A program made the position numbers and the translations under genes. The notes below the pieces were generated by a model. It was not told the DNA's origin and ran no database searches. It saw nothing but the letters and a program-made list of their open reading frames with translations. This document shows, one piece after another, positions 1 through 10,800 of a stretch of 64,000 bases of DNA (the first letter of the stretch is position 1; each line of letters opens with the position of its first letter). Source of the stretch: Nageia nagi (lineage: Eukaryota > Pinophyta); NCBI GenBank assembly GCA_050084985.1, contig JBITNC010000001.1, positions 154,628,001 through 154,692,000 of the forward strand, written 5' to 3'.

Positions 1-1357
1 TCCAAACCTCATGCAAAGTCCAAAAAACTTATGCAGATAATTACAATCTTATGTAGAGTCATAGAGCCTTATACAAAGAGAAATGGTGTTATGCAAAGAA
101 GTGAGGTCCTATGCAGAGAAGGAATGGCCTATGCAAACAAAGATAGGCTTTTTTAAAGAGATGCCAGAGGTGGCCATTAGCTTAATGCAAAAGATAAATT
201 CCTTATGTTATCTAGTGAGGTCTTGTGTGATGATGAAGTTGATTATGTGGAATGAATGTCTTAACATAGCAACTACTAGGATATATGCAAAAAGCTCAAA
301 GTTGGTATTTAATGGAAGGCATGATGATGGTATTCATGCATGAGGCTTGATCTACTAATTTAAGAATGATTTCAATCTTTATAATACATTTAATTTAATC
401 ATGATGACTAATCTTGACATGAACCTCATGGAGAGAGTGTCGATACTAAAATTAGAAGCCCTAATGCCTACAATAGTCATATTTAATATCAATAGTAGTG
501 GAGAAATAGTCATGAAGTAAGTTCTTCATGTCAAGGATTTATGGAACTATGGACAATAATTAATTTAATCCTCATTCAAGCCTAGCACTTGGAGCAAAAT
601 GTGATGGGTGTGCTTGTAATTATTGATAATGTATATATAGGGTTTGCATATGTATTGAGCATGCTAGTGATCATTCCTATGATAATTAATGCTAGGTTGG
701 ATGTTTAAAGAGTAGAATGGATATTTTAAGAAGTTGTTAAAAAAATTATGAGTGATTGAAGGCAAGGGTGTATTGTGAGAGTGTTTAGTAACTACCATAG
801 TGTAGATGGAGATATCAGAATAGAGTTATTGATTGTAGGGAGTTGTAATCTTTGAGATTTTTCTTGAGTATACTACCATTGAGAAAACCAATATTAGATT
901 GGAAATGAAGGCATAAGAATGGTGATGAACAATCACTATAAGTCATACATATTTAGCTAGGGTGTGTATTTGCTGAGCTAGATCATTAAGGAGTTTTTGG
1001 GACAAAGTTAGCAAGTTTGCCAAAATTTCATTTCCATAATGTACCAAGTTGGTGCTTAGCAAAATGGGTTTGGTGCTCATTGCAATGGGTGCTACAAAAT
1101 GTAGAGTTGGTGTTCCATCTAATGGGTGTTGATAAACTTTTGTAAAGTGGTTGGTTTACTATAGAGATGGATTTGGACCATGATATAAGAAGCCTTTTCC
1201 TAAGGAATGTAGTCAAGATGATGAACCTCATTAAATGCTTTGTTATGTGTTGATACTATTTTTTTTGAATTATTTTCAATTCTACATTTATTTATGAGCC
1301 TCAAGTTTTAATTACACACTAATTCACCCCCCTCTTAGTGTCATTTCTAGTCCAACA
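1..1357 (+). repeat. 5' LTR (3' part) of copia element, left-truncated by window
   Basis: This is the right-hand part of a long terminal repeat. It aligns with 9093-9166 and then 13659-14284, the two visible parts of the matching stretch of the 3' LTR. Shared segments include the GGCAAGGGTGTA-type stretch near 760 and 13690, and TTTATGAGCCTCAAGTTTTAA near 1287 and 14213. It ends in CCAACA, one base before a tRNA-Met-type primer site, which fixes the boundary at 1357. The 3' LTR contains about 1.34 kb more to the left, so the full LTR is probably about 2.7 kb, which is very long for copia. The first 330 bases carry spaced CTTATG-type short motifs. The short ORFs in it are not supported as genes. 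Confidence 0.85.
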
Positions 1358-1358
1358 A

Positions 1359-1372
1359 TTGGTATCAAAGCC
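1359..1372 (+). other. Primer binding site of copia element (tRNA-iMet type)
   Basis: TTGGTATCAAAGCC lies immediately after the LTR end. It matches the TGGTATCAGAGC site used by most plant copia elements, with one change (G to A). It sets the plus orientation of the element. Confidence 0.9.
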
Positions 1373-1423
1373 ATGTTCCTTCTTTAAAGTCTAGTCAATT
1401 GAGGAGATCCAAGAAGTGACATA

Positions 1424-2234
1424 ATGTTTAGTGGAGAAGGTTTCTATTCAAATAGAACACCATTTTTTTTATGAAACAAACTATTACTTCTAGAGAATCC
1501 AAATGAAAACTTATCTTAGTTACTTAAGTAATGACATTTGGGAAGTTGTTGTAAATGCATACACAACACCATCCACACCTACAATAGATCCAATCAATAA
1601 CAAGTTATGTGAAAGTGATTCTGAGGCCAAAAATGCTATCATGTGTGGTTTAGTTGATAATAAGTTAGTAAAAATCATGGGATGCAAGAGTATCCATGAA
1701 GGTGATGACAAGATCAATGAAGATAAGCTATAAACTTTTAGAGCTCAATTTGAAGGGTTGAAGATGAGTGATGAAGAAGACATTACAACCTACAAGGTCA
1801 TAGTGAATGAGGTTGTCAATTCCACCATAGGAATAGGTGAAAATATTAAATAAAATATCATTTTCAAAAAGATCCTAAGATTCTTAACATCCAAATTTGA
1901 TGCCAAAATCTCAACTATTGAAAAAGCAAAGGATTTGTATTTATTTACCTTAGATGAAATGCATGGCTCTTTGACTACCTATGAGATGAGGATTGGCAAG
2001 GCCAAGATCGATGAAAAAGAATTTATCTTCAAAGCCACCAAAAGTTTCAAGTCAAAGACAAATACAAATGAAGATGAAGTGGTAAGCTTCCTTTCGAGTG
2101 TTTTAGCTATGGTGGAGTTTGTCATTTTGATGCAAAATGCCCATATAAAGAAAGTAATGCCAGTAACTATGAAAATGACTACTACAAAGGTAAGAATAAG
2201 CACTTCAAGAGATTTAAATACAATAATAAGAGAT
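1424..2234 (+). pseudogene. gag: copia gag, N-terminal part, broken
   Basis: This is the capsid gene of the copia element. The ATG at 1424 starts the usual short lead-in (MFSGEGF). A W-x3-M block follows with the second Met at 1503, typical of the UBN2/copia-type gag domain. An in-frame stop lies at 1731, and the frame changes again before 1935-2237. A zinc-knuckle remnant (CHFDAKC, 2120-2140) keeps the His and last Cys but has lost the usual first Cys-x2-Cys spacing. The gene is cut at 2234 by a solo LTR and resumes at 3332. It cannot make a full protein. Family assignment is firm; the exact start is inferred. Confidence 0.8.
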
Positions 2235-3326
2235 TGATCCAAAATTAGTGTGTTCATTATGATCACCTTGTCTTTAGCTTTTTGACACTTCTTTTGGATC
2301 ATGAATCCAAGTTCGTATGTGGAAGATATGATATTAATTCCATTTGTGTATTTTGAGAAAAAAATTAAAAGGATTAAAAAATTCAAATGTTTTGGATGAC
2401 CATTGTAGAGGGGACCCACCTACCATCATATAGACCATGTAGGAGGAGGTGATGTGTGACAAGGATCGTGTGGAGGTGATGAGGCGGGTGAAAGAGGGGC
2501 CCACATGGAATTGAAATGTGATGACCACATTTGGAGATCGCCAACCAAGCTACCCATGAGATCGTTAGCCAAGCCACCCATGAGATTGCCAGCCAAGCTA
2601 CCCAAATTTGGAGCTGACATCATTAGTCAATAGGAGGTTGACTTATTCTAAGCATGTCACCTATCATCACCATAATGCACCTGCCCAATTTTAGGTTTTT
2701 TTGATGTATTTTTGGTGTTTTCAAAGGTTTATGTTGATTTTAACTCACCTAAGGTCCTATTATTAGGTTGATTTAATTTTGTAAGCCTGAAACAATCCCT
2801 TGAGTGTATTATTTTGATTTTAGAGCTCATTTTGGGGAAATTGTTACAATAATTTGAGCCCAAATTGGACATGAATATCAAGAAGGCTAATGGATATCTA
2901 AAAATAGGTTTTGTATTAAATTTCCTAGTTGTAAGACTCTAAAAATTTTAGCCCCCAAAATTGTATAAAAAGGGGAACAAATTGGAGGGAGAGGGAGGAG
3001 GAAATCAGGAAAGTTATTTTCAGTTCTTGTTGTGATTTTTAGAGCTATGAGTGTGTTGTGAATGTGAGAGGAGGTTTTGAAGGATTGTGGAGGCCTTGTA
3101 AAGTGATTCTATCCACTGATAGTAGAGAGCTTTTGAGCTAGACGTAACCCACACTAGGTGAACTAGGATAATTTTGCTTATCTCTTTCTATGGTGAATGC
3201 TTTTCTCTTCTCTATGTTCACAAAATTGGTTCTTGATTTTCCTTTACAAGCACTTAATTATTTTAAGTGTGAATTGATCCTAAGAAAAGGTTAAATTGAA
3301 ATTTTAATCTTATAGTTTATGGATTA
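2235..3326 (+). mobile_element. Solo LTR inserted in copia gag
   Basis: A 1,092-bp block interrupts gag. It begins TGATCC and ends GGATTA, one base from a perfect inverted repeat (GGATCA expected). The 5-bp sequence GAGAT flanks it on both sides (2230-2234 and 3327-3331), as expected for a target-site duplication. It contains a TATA box and a downstream GGTGAACTAGGATAATTTTG stretch of a kind common in plant LTRs. It has no coding capacity. Only one LTR is present, so it is most simply a solo LTR left by recombination. The parent superfamily is not determined. Short ORFs inside it are chance. Confidence 0.8.
2964..2973 (+). promoter_or_regulatory. TATA box of solo LTR
   Basis: TATAAAAAGG lies about 360 bp before the LTR end. 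Position and sequence fit an LTR core promoter on the plus strand. It is inferred from the motif only. Confidence 0.5.
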
Positions 3327-3331
3327 GAGAT

Positions 3332-4281
3332 TCATGTCACAAGAAAAGGAAGAACTAGAAGAATCCAGTGATAGTGATAGTAAGGAGGATGATGATAATG
3401 AATTATTATTCATGGATCAATAGGAAGAAAATAAGTATGTCAAAATTATACTTGAATTTGAAGATGAGAGTGAAGAGGTTGAAGTTGACTTAGAAGGAAA
3501 ACTTATAACTTCCCTAGAGTAATTGGACCTTGAAAGGATCAAGAACAAAAAGCTTTCTAGAAAGATAGAAGAATCTACTAGTAGAATTAAATATCTAAGC
3601 ATTCAACTTATTGAAGCTAAGGTGACTAAAGAATCATTACAATTATGGATGATAGATAAAACTGATGCATGTTGAAAAATTGAAGGAGAAATAGTCAAGT
3701 TCAAAATTGAAATTGACAAACTCTACTCTCATGTTGAATTAAACTACAAGTTCTACAAAATCTCAAAATAACTAAATTACATCTTGAATATAAAAATACA
3801 CTTAATGATCAAATTTGGTCTAAGGTTTGAGACAAGAAATATTTCAAAGTCTTGAAATGAAGAAGAAATCATAACTAATCATAATCCATCCTAGAAAAAA
3901 TATGATAAAGAGTTGCTTTTTAGCCAACCCAATAATAAGTAGTGATCTAATCATGATGGATATACAAAATCTATTTAGTAAAGGAGAAGACTAGGAGAAG
4001 CTTATGGTTCTTAAAATTATACAAGAGGGATGAATAATCTCTATCCAAGCTTTAGAGGTTCTTTCTTTGTATATTGCTATAAGTACAATCATTTTGATAA
4101 CAAAATTCCTAATTGTAGAGTACATATCAAGACAACCAACTTCATACATGGTAATGGTTTTGCTCCCTTAATGGACACCATGATTGAGTGTTACAAGTAT
4201 CACAATCTTAGACACATACAAAAGTTATGTAGAAGTCAATTCGTAAATGCTCAACAACTGATCCAACAATATGGAAAGTAG
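3332..4281 (+). pseudogene. gag: copia gag, C-terminal part, broken
   Basis: This continues gag after the solo LTR. First comes an acidic run (SSDSDSKEDDD) near 3360-3400, then a Lys/Glu/Leu-rich stretch with coiled-coil character (about 3430-3770). Two degenerate zinc knuckles follow: CYKYNHF...C (4075-4116) and CYKYHNL...C (4189-4230). In both, the second Cys of the usual C-x2-C has become Tyr, so zinc binding is probably lost. There are several stops (for example near 3420) and frame changes. A large gag with a coiled-coil region fits the Sirevirus lineage of copia, but this is not proven. Confidence 0.7.
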
Positions 4282-4434
4282 TATAGAAGATATAAAAGTT
4301 ATATAATTAAAGATTATGCCCCCTAAATAATAACAAACCTAAATCTATAACTAATCTAAAGCAATATTGGAGAGAAAAGAGCATAAATATCAATTAATAT
4401 CTTACTATCCAAGCTACCCTAAAAGATCAAAGAA

Positions 4435-4640
4435 ATACTAAACCATGGATTCTTGATAGTGGTTATTCTAAACACATTATCAATAACAAACAAAACCTTG
4501 AGGACTTGCAGTAGTATAATGGTGGTTCAGTCAAGTTTGGAAACAATGATGGAGCCAAGATACTTGGAAAAGACATAATAAGATTGAGTGATATAAGAAT
4601 CAAGATTAAATAGGTGCTCTTTTTTGTTGGATTAAAACAT
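4435..4640 (+). pseudogene. pol: copia pol: protease remnant
   Basis: The aspartic protease active site reads L-D-S-G (Asp at 4455-4457) in the context PWILDSGYSKHI, the standard start of copia pol. The catalytic Asp and Gly are kept. The frame is interrupted by stops downstream (for example at 4512 and 4611), so no full protease is encoded. It lies directly after the gag zinc knuckles, as in all copia elements. Confidence 0.8.
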
Positions 4641-5720
4641 AATCAGATAAGTGTTAGCCAAATCTATGATAAAGGTAATGACGTGATTTTTAAAAAATAT
4701 GGCTATGAAATTAGAAGAACAAGCAATGTGAAGATATTTGCTCATGGAACAAAAACATATGGTAATCCTTACACTCTTATGGAGAATACTGAAGACTTTA
4801 GGTTGATCAACCAAGAGGATATAAGTTAGCTTTGGCATAAGATACTTAGACACATCAAATTTAATGATTTATTAAAGATTAGTTCAAGAAAATTAGTGAG
4901 AGAAATACCCTCCATTTCAAATCCCTTTGAGTACACCTACTCCTCATACCAAAAGGATAAGCAACCTAGATCTTCCTTCAAGGTAAAGGATCACTATACC
5001 AGTAAAACATTTAAACTTGTGTATACTAATTTATGTGGGCCTACTAGAACACAAAGTATAAATGATCATAAGTATTTTATGTAGTGCATTGAGTAATACA
5101 TTGTAATGACTTAGGTTTAGTTTTTAAAGCACAAATCAAGTCCCTTTTACATGTTCAAAACATTAAAAAGCATATTTGACAACTAGATTGGTAGAAGAAT
5201 CAAATGCTTGAGATCAAATAGAGGAGAAAAGTTTAAATTAGAAGATTTTTTTGAGAAGCATAGAATTATAAGGTAATTCTCATATTCAAGAACTCACCAA
5301 AAAAATGGCATATTTGAAAATAAGAATAGAACTATGCATGAATTTTTCCAAAATTATGATGATTGATAGTAAAATTACTGACTAATTCTAGGAGGCAATG
5401 TATGCAACTATTTACATTCAAAATAGGTGTATGCCACTATTAAGCATTTCAAGGACTTTAGCAAAGAGAAATAAAAACAATCTTGGCATGTTTGAATATA
5501 AATTAGATGAAGGTATATTTATTAGATACTCATCTAAAAGCAAGGCCTATAGATGCTACAATAAAAGGCTTGGAAAAATAGTTAAAATTGTTGATGTCAT
5601 AGTAGATGAAGCCATAGATTTTTCAATCAATAATGAAGTAGACTATCCTACTTATGAATAAGTAATTGAAGAACATGAACATGAAGCACCAAAAGAAAAG
5701 CAACCACAACTAACCACTCT
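4641..5720 (+). pseudogene. pol: copia pol: GAG-pre-integrase and integrase, broken
   Basis: The pre-integrase block has the LWH...RH motif (about 4830-4856), preceded by a TAG at 4827-4829 where the family normally has Trp. The integrase core is readable but dead. The first catalytic Asp is Asn (YTNLCGP, codon 5028-5030). The second Asp is also Asn (LRSNRG, codon 5217-5219). The third, Glu, is kept (GIFENKN, codon 5316-5318). Both Asp losses are GAT to AAT, a single G-to-A change each. Stops occur near 5083, 5091 and 5110. The remaining C-terminal part is open at 5398-5661. Confidence 0.85.
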
Positions 5721-5929
5721 AGCAACCCTATCCATCCAAATTATACCTATCTATTCTATAAAAAAGAACCATCTAAAAGATCAAATCATGGGGTATCTTA
5801 GAACTAATGTACAAACTAGAAAAAGGACTACACTAGCTCAAGAGCATATAAAATAGTTCTTGGTATCTCACATTAAGCCCAAATCTATGGTAGAGGCTTA
5901 CAAAGATGAGCATTAGGTAAAATAAATAT

Positions 5930-6790
5930 AATAGGAACTAGATCAAATTGAGAAGAGTGAAACATGGGAGCTTGTACCTTAGCCTACAAGCAAGAATATC
6001 ATTGAAAAAAAATGGAGTTTCAAGAACAAGTTGAATGAAGGAGCTAAAGTTGTCAAAAATAATGCAAGATTGGTATGTAAAGACTATGCTCAAATTGAAG
6101 GTATTGATTTTGATGAGACTTTTGCATTAATAGCTAGACTTGAAACCATTGTAATGCTTTTAGCCTTAGTGGCATATAAAAATTTTAGAATATTTCAAAT
6201 GGATATCAAGGATACATTTTTGAATGGTATCTTAAAATAAGAGGTTTACATAGAATAGCTAGATGGATTCCAACTGAGGAAGGATCCCAATGTTGTATGT
6301 AAATTGAAGAAAGCCTTGTATGGTATGAAACAAGCTCTTAGATCTTGGTATGCTATGATGGAAAAGTAACTTTTTGAACAAAGGTTCAAACAAGGAATAG
6401 AAGGAAAAAATCTATATGTGAGACATGAAACTAGACACCTAATTATCATTATTATTTATATTGCTGATATCATTTTTGGTAGCAACAAGAATGACTTATG
6501 AAGTGATTTTACAAGCAACATGAAGAAGGAGTTTTAAATGTATATAATGGATGAGCTCTCTTATTTCCTTAGCCTACAAGTAAATCAATAAGAAAATGAT
6601 ATTTTTATCTCACAAGTCAAGTATGTTAAAGAGATGTTAAAGAAATTCAATATGTAGGATAGCAATCCTATGAGCACTCTCATGAAAATTAGATACAAAG
6701 TGAGAAAAATGGATACTTCCCTTAGTGTTCATCACACCATGTATAGATCCATGATTCGTAGCTTGCTCTACTTCACTGATATAATACTAA
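5930..6790 (+). pseudogene. pol: copia pol: reverse transcriptase, broken
   Basis: Recognised blocks in order are: [20 protein letters not shown] (about 6070-6125), [12 protein letters not shown] with the first catalytic Asp kept (codon 6202-6204), LKKALYGMKQALRSWY (about 6304-6350), and the YxDD box, which reads Y-I-A-D (6457-6468). The usual first Asp of YVDD is Ala, so the polymerase would be inactive. Stops include 5914-5916 (normally Trp) and 6256-6258 (normally Gln). The order integrase before RT defines Ty1/copia rather than Ty3/gypsy. Confidence 0.9.
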
Positions 6791-6799
6791 ACATATTAC

Positions 6800-7380
6800 A
6801 AGCTATTTGCATGGTTTCTAGATTTTAAGTTGATCCAAAGGAGGTACATGTGCAAGCTATGAAGAGGATATCTAAATATTTGAAAGGTACCATGGAATTT
6901 ACATTTTTTTCTTACTCGTATGCTGATTGGGATGGATATGTAGATGATAAAAAAAGCACTAGTGGTTGAGTATTTTAGCTTGGATAATATATAATATCTT
7001 GGTATAGTAAGAAACAAGACTTAATTTCACTTTCAATAGCTAAGGTAGAGTATATTATAGCTGCATCTTATTGCACACAAGTGTTATAGATGAAAAATCT
7101 TTTGAAAGATATAAGCATTATCTATGTTGATTATATTCCTCTATTTTTTGATAATACACTAGCCATCAACTTGTACAAAAATCTCATTATGCATTCCAAT
7201 ACTAAGGACATTACCACCCAATATCATTTCTTGAAGAATAAAGTTGCTAAAGGAAAAATCAGGTTAGAGTTTGTCCCTACCTTAGAGAAAGTGGCTGACA
7301 TATTCACCAAGGCATTACTAAAGTTCACTTTTGAGTACCTAAGGACCAAGCTAGGAGTGGTCACTCTTCTAAAGAACTAA
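6800..7380 (+). pseudogene. pol: copia pol: RNase H and C-terminus, broken
   Basis: This is the RNase H domain of copia. SYADWDGYVDDKKSTSG-type block with its Asp near 6915-6965, YSKKQ...EYI near 7003-7060, and the C-terminal HSNTKDITTQYHFL and VADIFTKAL motifs in the open stretch 7090-7380. A TAG at 7087-7089 replaces a normally conserved Trp just before that stretch. The ORF ends at a TAA at 7378, the natural end of pol. Confidence 0.85.
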
Positions 7381-7755
7381 ATAGTTTGTGCTAGGCACAA
7401 TCTAAGGGGGAACATTTTCTATTTTGTATCTTTTTGGTCTTCAAAATTTGAATAGGTAGTTATTTTTCTTGTTTTACTTAAAAGGTCAATACCTGTAGTA
7501 AGGGGGAGTCTTGTATTGTATTATTCTTATCATTTTATTTCTTTCATTAAGGTGACTATTTTTAAATTTTTCATACATGTTGTTGTAGTGGTTATTTGTT
7601 CAAACATGGAGTCTCTATTGGTTGAAAATATACTAGCATATCTTCTTGATGATTATCTTTGACATTGTTACCAAAAAGGGGGAGAGTGATCAAATATGGC
7701 ATGTTGAGGCTATGCTTTTTCTTAGCATTTTGAAAACAATACTAAAGAGGGAGAT
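7381..7755 (+). other. copia 3' untranslated spacer with repeated polypurine tracts
   Basis: This is non-coding sequence between pol and the 3' LTR. It holds four purine tracts of the same type: CTAAGGGGGAA (about 7402), AGTAAGGGGGAG (about 7497), AAAAAGGGGGAGAG (about 7673) and AAAGAGGGAGAT (7744-7755). The last touches the LTR and is the working polypurine tract by position. Repeated PPT motifs upstream of the 3' LTR are a known mark of the Sirevirus lineage. Confidence 0.65.
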
Positions 7756-7849
7756 TGTTATCCATGTACTTATGTTGGTGTTGTCATTATTGTCAAAGGT
7801 TATCAAAGAGCATAAGGAGGCCATGTTAATATGTCCATTATTGTAACAA

Positions 7850-8240
7850 TACCAAAATATCAAAGACATATCCACATACAAAGATTATGCAATGGAAATA
7901 ATTTTATGTGGTGGACCACATGCTTATGTGGTGTGTCACATGATTATACAAAGAATAAAACTTGTATGTGGCCAAAAATGATACTATGCAATAGAAAATA
8001 TTCTTATGCAAAGTAGGAAACCCTTATATAGTCAAAACATGCCTTATGCTACCATTGAAGAAGTTAGATGATGAATAAAAAGTGTTATGTGGTGCCAACA
8101 ATGCCTATACAAACACAAAGGAGTTTATGTGAAGCAATATGAGCTTATGTGGTAGTCAAGTCACTTATGTGATGAAGAATATGCTTGTGCAAAGCTTACA
8201 TTACTTATGTGGTGATGTAAAAGGTTTATCTAAAGGCTTA
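7850..8240. repeat. Dispersed short motif field in copia LTR
   Basis: The motifs CTTATGTGGTG and CTTATGCAAAG recur every 20-40 bp with variations, some flanking CCACAT/ATGTGG inverted pairs (for example 7910-7945). A similar field lies in bases 1-330 of the 5' LTR. It looks like an old, decayed short-period repeat in the U3 part of the LTR. Confidence 0.55.
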
Positions 8241-8284
8241 AATGCTTGTGTGAAGAAGGAATGTAAATCCAAGATGTATATCTA

Positions 8285-8830
8285 ATATCCTAACAATAGT
8301 AATCTTTGGAGTGTGGATTTCTTCTATGGTATGGTATTTTTGGAGTGCAAATTTCCTCTATGTTGTGGTATTTCTAGAGTGCAAAGAAACCCTATGATGT
8401 CAATGATCTTCAGAGTGCAAATTTTCTTATATTTCTATATTTTTGTAATGTAGATAGATATGATGATGTTAACACCTTTTTAAGTGCATATTTACTTTGC
8501 ATTATGGTATTTTTGAAGTGCAAAGAGATGTGATAATGTTAACACCTTTTGAAATGTAGGTTTCCTTTGCACTATGGTGTTTTTGGAGCATAGAGAGATG
8601 TGACGATGATAATAGCTTTTAAAGTGTAGATTTCCTTAGTATCACTACATTTTTGAGGTATGAATAACCTTAATGACAATAGTTTCTTTCAAAGTACAAA
8701 TTTTCCTTATACATATTATACTTCTAGAGTGTGGATTTCCCTTATAACATTGTGATTTTGAAATGCACATGACCTTGATGATGTTAACACTATTCAAAGT
8801 ATGGATTCTTCATAAGATAATGTGGAATTA
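8285..8830. repeat. About 70-bp imperfect tandem repeat in copia LTR
   Basis: The block GATGATGTTAACACC-TTT-(G)AAGTGTA-TTTCC-TTGCA-TATGGTATTTTTGGAGTG recurs. Its GTTAACACC or equivalent lies near 8468, 8538, 8609, 8678 and 8782, a period of about 70 bp with one longer interval. Units differ by substitutions and small gaps. Confidence 0.65.
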
Positions 8831-9166
8831 TGTGATTTAGATGCATATTACCTTAGGGAGTATTTAAATGGTACAACCTCTTATGTATAGGTACAAACTC
8901 GTATGGGGAGGACTTACCAATTATGTGAAAAACAGAGCTTGTGTGGAATGTAGAGTTTGATCGATTTGTGTAGAGATGAAATATATTATGGAAAAGTGCA
9001 ATTGCATATATAGAGATAAAATACATTATACATACAAGTGAGGAAATATGCAAAATTTGATGTAGAGTTTCCAAGTATTTATATGGAGAGCCTGGACCTT
9101 ATGAGGAGTTCAAAAACTTATGTGGAAGGCTTATATAGATAGTTACAACTTTATACAGAGATATAA

Positions 9167-9663
9167 TGATGGAATTGAAGGATTCCATAAACCAAGATCT
9201 CTTGTAGCTTCTTCAACAAATTTAATAAAGAACAAATCATTCATTTGGTAAAGCAAGAAACAATCATATAAAAGATAATACATAATGTATAGTAGTTCCT
9301 CCATCTCTTGGGAGTACATCCACTTTGAACCATCATTCTATTACTTATCACAAGATAACTCTCTTATAAATTCACAATAATTCTCCTACAAATATTTTAC
9401 AAGAACATTCCTATAACTTTACTATATAAACATTATCATGCTTCATCAAGTACATAATGAGAGGGGTAACTCTCTATTTATAAGAAGAAACCCACCCTTT
9501 AACATCCTTTTAATTAAAGGGAAAGGTTAAATGTGTTTCTATATTTATTTCTCTTTCTATATTTATTACCTTAATGCTTTAAGGTATCTAAATATACTTT
9601 AAGCATTAAGTGAATTTACATTAAATAAAAATATTACACAATATTACATTACAAATTCTAACA
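9167..9663 (-). repeat. 3' LTR of nested LARD-like element
   Basis: This is the complete 497-bp LTR, TGATGG...TCTAACA on the plus strand (minus: TGTTAGA...CCATCA). The first 310 bp match 13348-13658. Confidence 0.85.
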
Positions 9664-9676
9664 CTCCCCCTTAATG
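9664..9676 (-). other. Polypurine tract of nested LARD-like element
   Basis: On the minus strand CATTAAGGGGGAG directly precedes the LTR start TGTTAG. It is a strong PPT by sequence and position. Confidence 0.8.
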
Positions 9677-10439
9677 TAATATTGGAATAAAGCATAGAGA
9701 AAGAAGAAAGAGAAAGTAAGAGAGAGTTCTCCTCCATAGAGATACAAGTGGAGATGAGAATTTTTATATCTTTGAGAAAGTAATAGAATATATATAGTTC
9801 TATAATGGATTAACTACTTAACCATTTTAACAAATGGTTTTACAATACAATCATAAACCAAAAATGGTTTCACTGTACAAGAGTAGTCATTCAACACTAT
9901 GTTAACATGATGAGCCTCCATGAGCCTGCATACTTGAATTCCCCTACAATATCAAGAAAAAACTTGTAATATATAATAATCTCATAAACAAGATCAATTA
10001 GATACATCATATACACTCATATTATATAAATTTCATCCATAAATTGATCAAAAGATACCTAGTCATCACGTATGCACAACATTAAAGATGACATATATCA
10101 TCAACTATATATCACATGTGCATAATAAATAAAATGTATCATCTATAACATGATATAAACAATATTATATGTGCACAACACTATCAGATGCATAATCAAC
10201 CAAATGATATAAATGCATTCTCAACCAAAGATATAAAAAATATCATCAATCATTAAAAAACAATTTTGATTTTTGATTTTTATGTTTATTTGTTTTAGAT
10301 TATTATTTTGTATTTTTTAAGGGTTTATGAGGGTTTCATAACATAATAATATTTCATAATTTAATTCTTCTCCTTCATGAAAACTTTACCAAATAAATAC
10401 TTATATGACCATGTTATCTTAACCATATCACAAATGATC

Positions 10440-10800
10440 AAATGACATCTTGACTAAACCACCAAGTCAAGATTTTAAAAGGCATAACCACTTGACTAAA
10501 TCAAGATTGATAAACCAAAAATGCCAACTTGACCAAATATAAAGCAAAGATTTACAAAATAAAGCATAAGCTATAAATATCAACTTGACTATGCTACTAT
10601 TCAAGATGCATATGATGAAATTTGGTGGCATTAATCCATCATATGGATTCAAATTTTATCAAAACAATTACAATTTTAGATAAGGGAAGACCTTTTTAAC
10701 CATTCCAACAATGTTAAATCATAGATAAGGGTGAACCTTTTTAAACACTCCAACAATATAGTCATAGAGAAGTGCAGATATTTTTAACCACTCCATGTAG
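10440..10800. repeat. Short tandem blocks inside LARD-like element
   Basis: Two blocks are visible. At about 10440-10620, ACTTGACTA-CCACC-AGTCAAGAT units are repeated, also found at 51200-51360 in element B. At about 10679-10795, a roughly 44-bp unit AGATAAGGG-GAACCTTTTTAA-CACTCCAACAAT occurs nearly three times. One copy of a third unit (AGTAGCAATGTGGCAAAC, about 10817) is amplified at 56970-57330 in element B. Confidence 0.6.

Larger units (their letters stand above)
7756..9166 (+). repeat. 3' LTR of copia element, part 1
   Basis: It starts TGTTATCC directly after the polypurine tract. TGTT pairs with the AACA that ends both LTR copies. Its last about 75 bases (9093-9166) align with bases 1-70 of the 5' LTR. 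It is interrupted at 9167 by a minus-strand LTR element and resumes at 13659. It carries a spaced CTTATG motif field (7850-8240) and an imperfect tandem array (8285-8830). The open stretches inside it are chance. Confidence 0.8.

Noticed and set aside
2334-2623. Four overlapping minus-strand ORFs
   Set aside because: They lie in the solo LTR, share no domain with any family and result from a GC-richer patch with repeated CAAGCTACCCATGAGAT-type phrases.
8285-8830. Possible CRISPR-like array (regular repeats)
   Set aside because: Repeats are imperfect, directly adjacent without unique spacers, and lie in a plant LTR.
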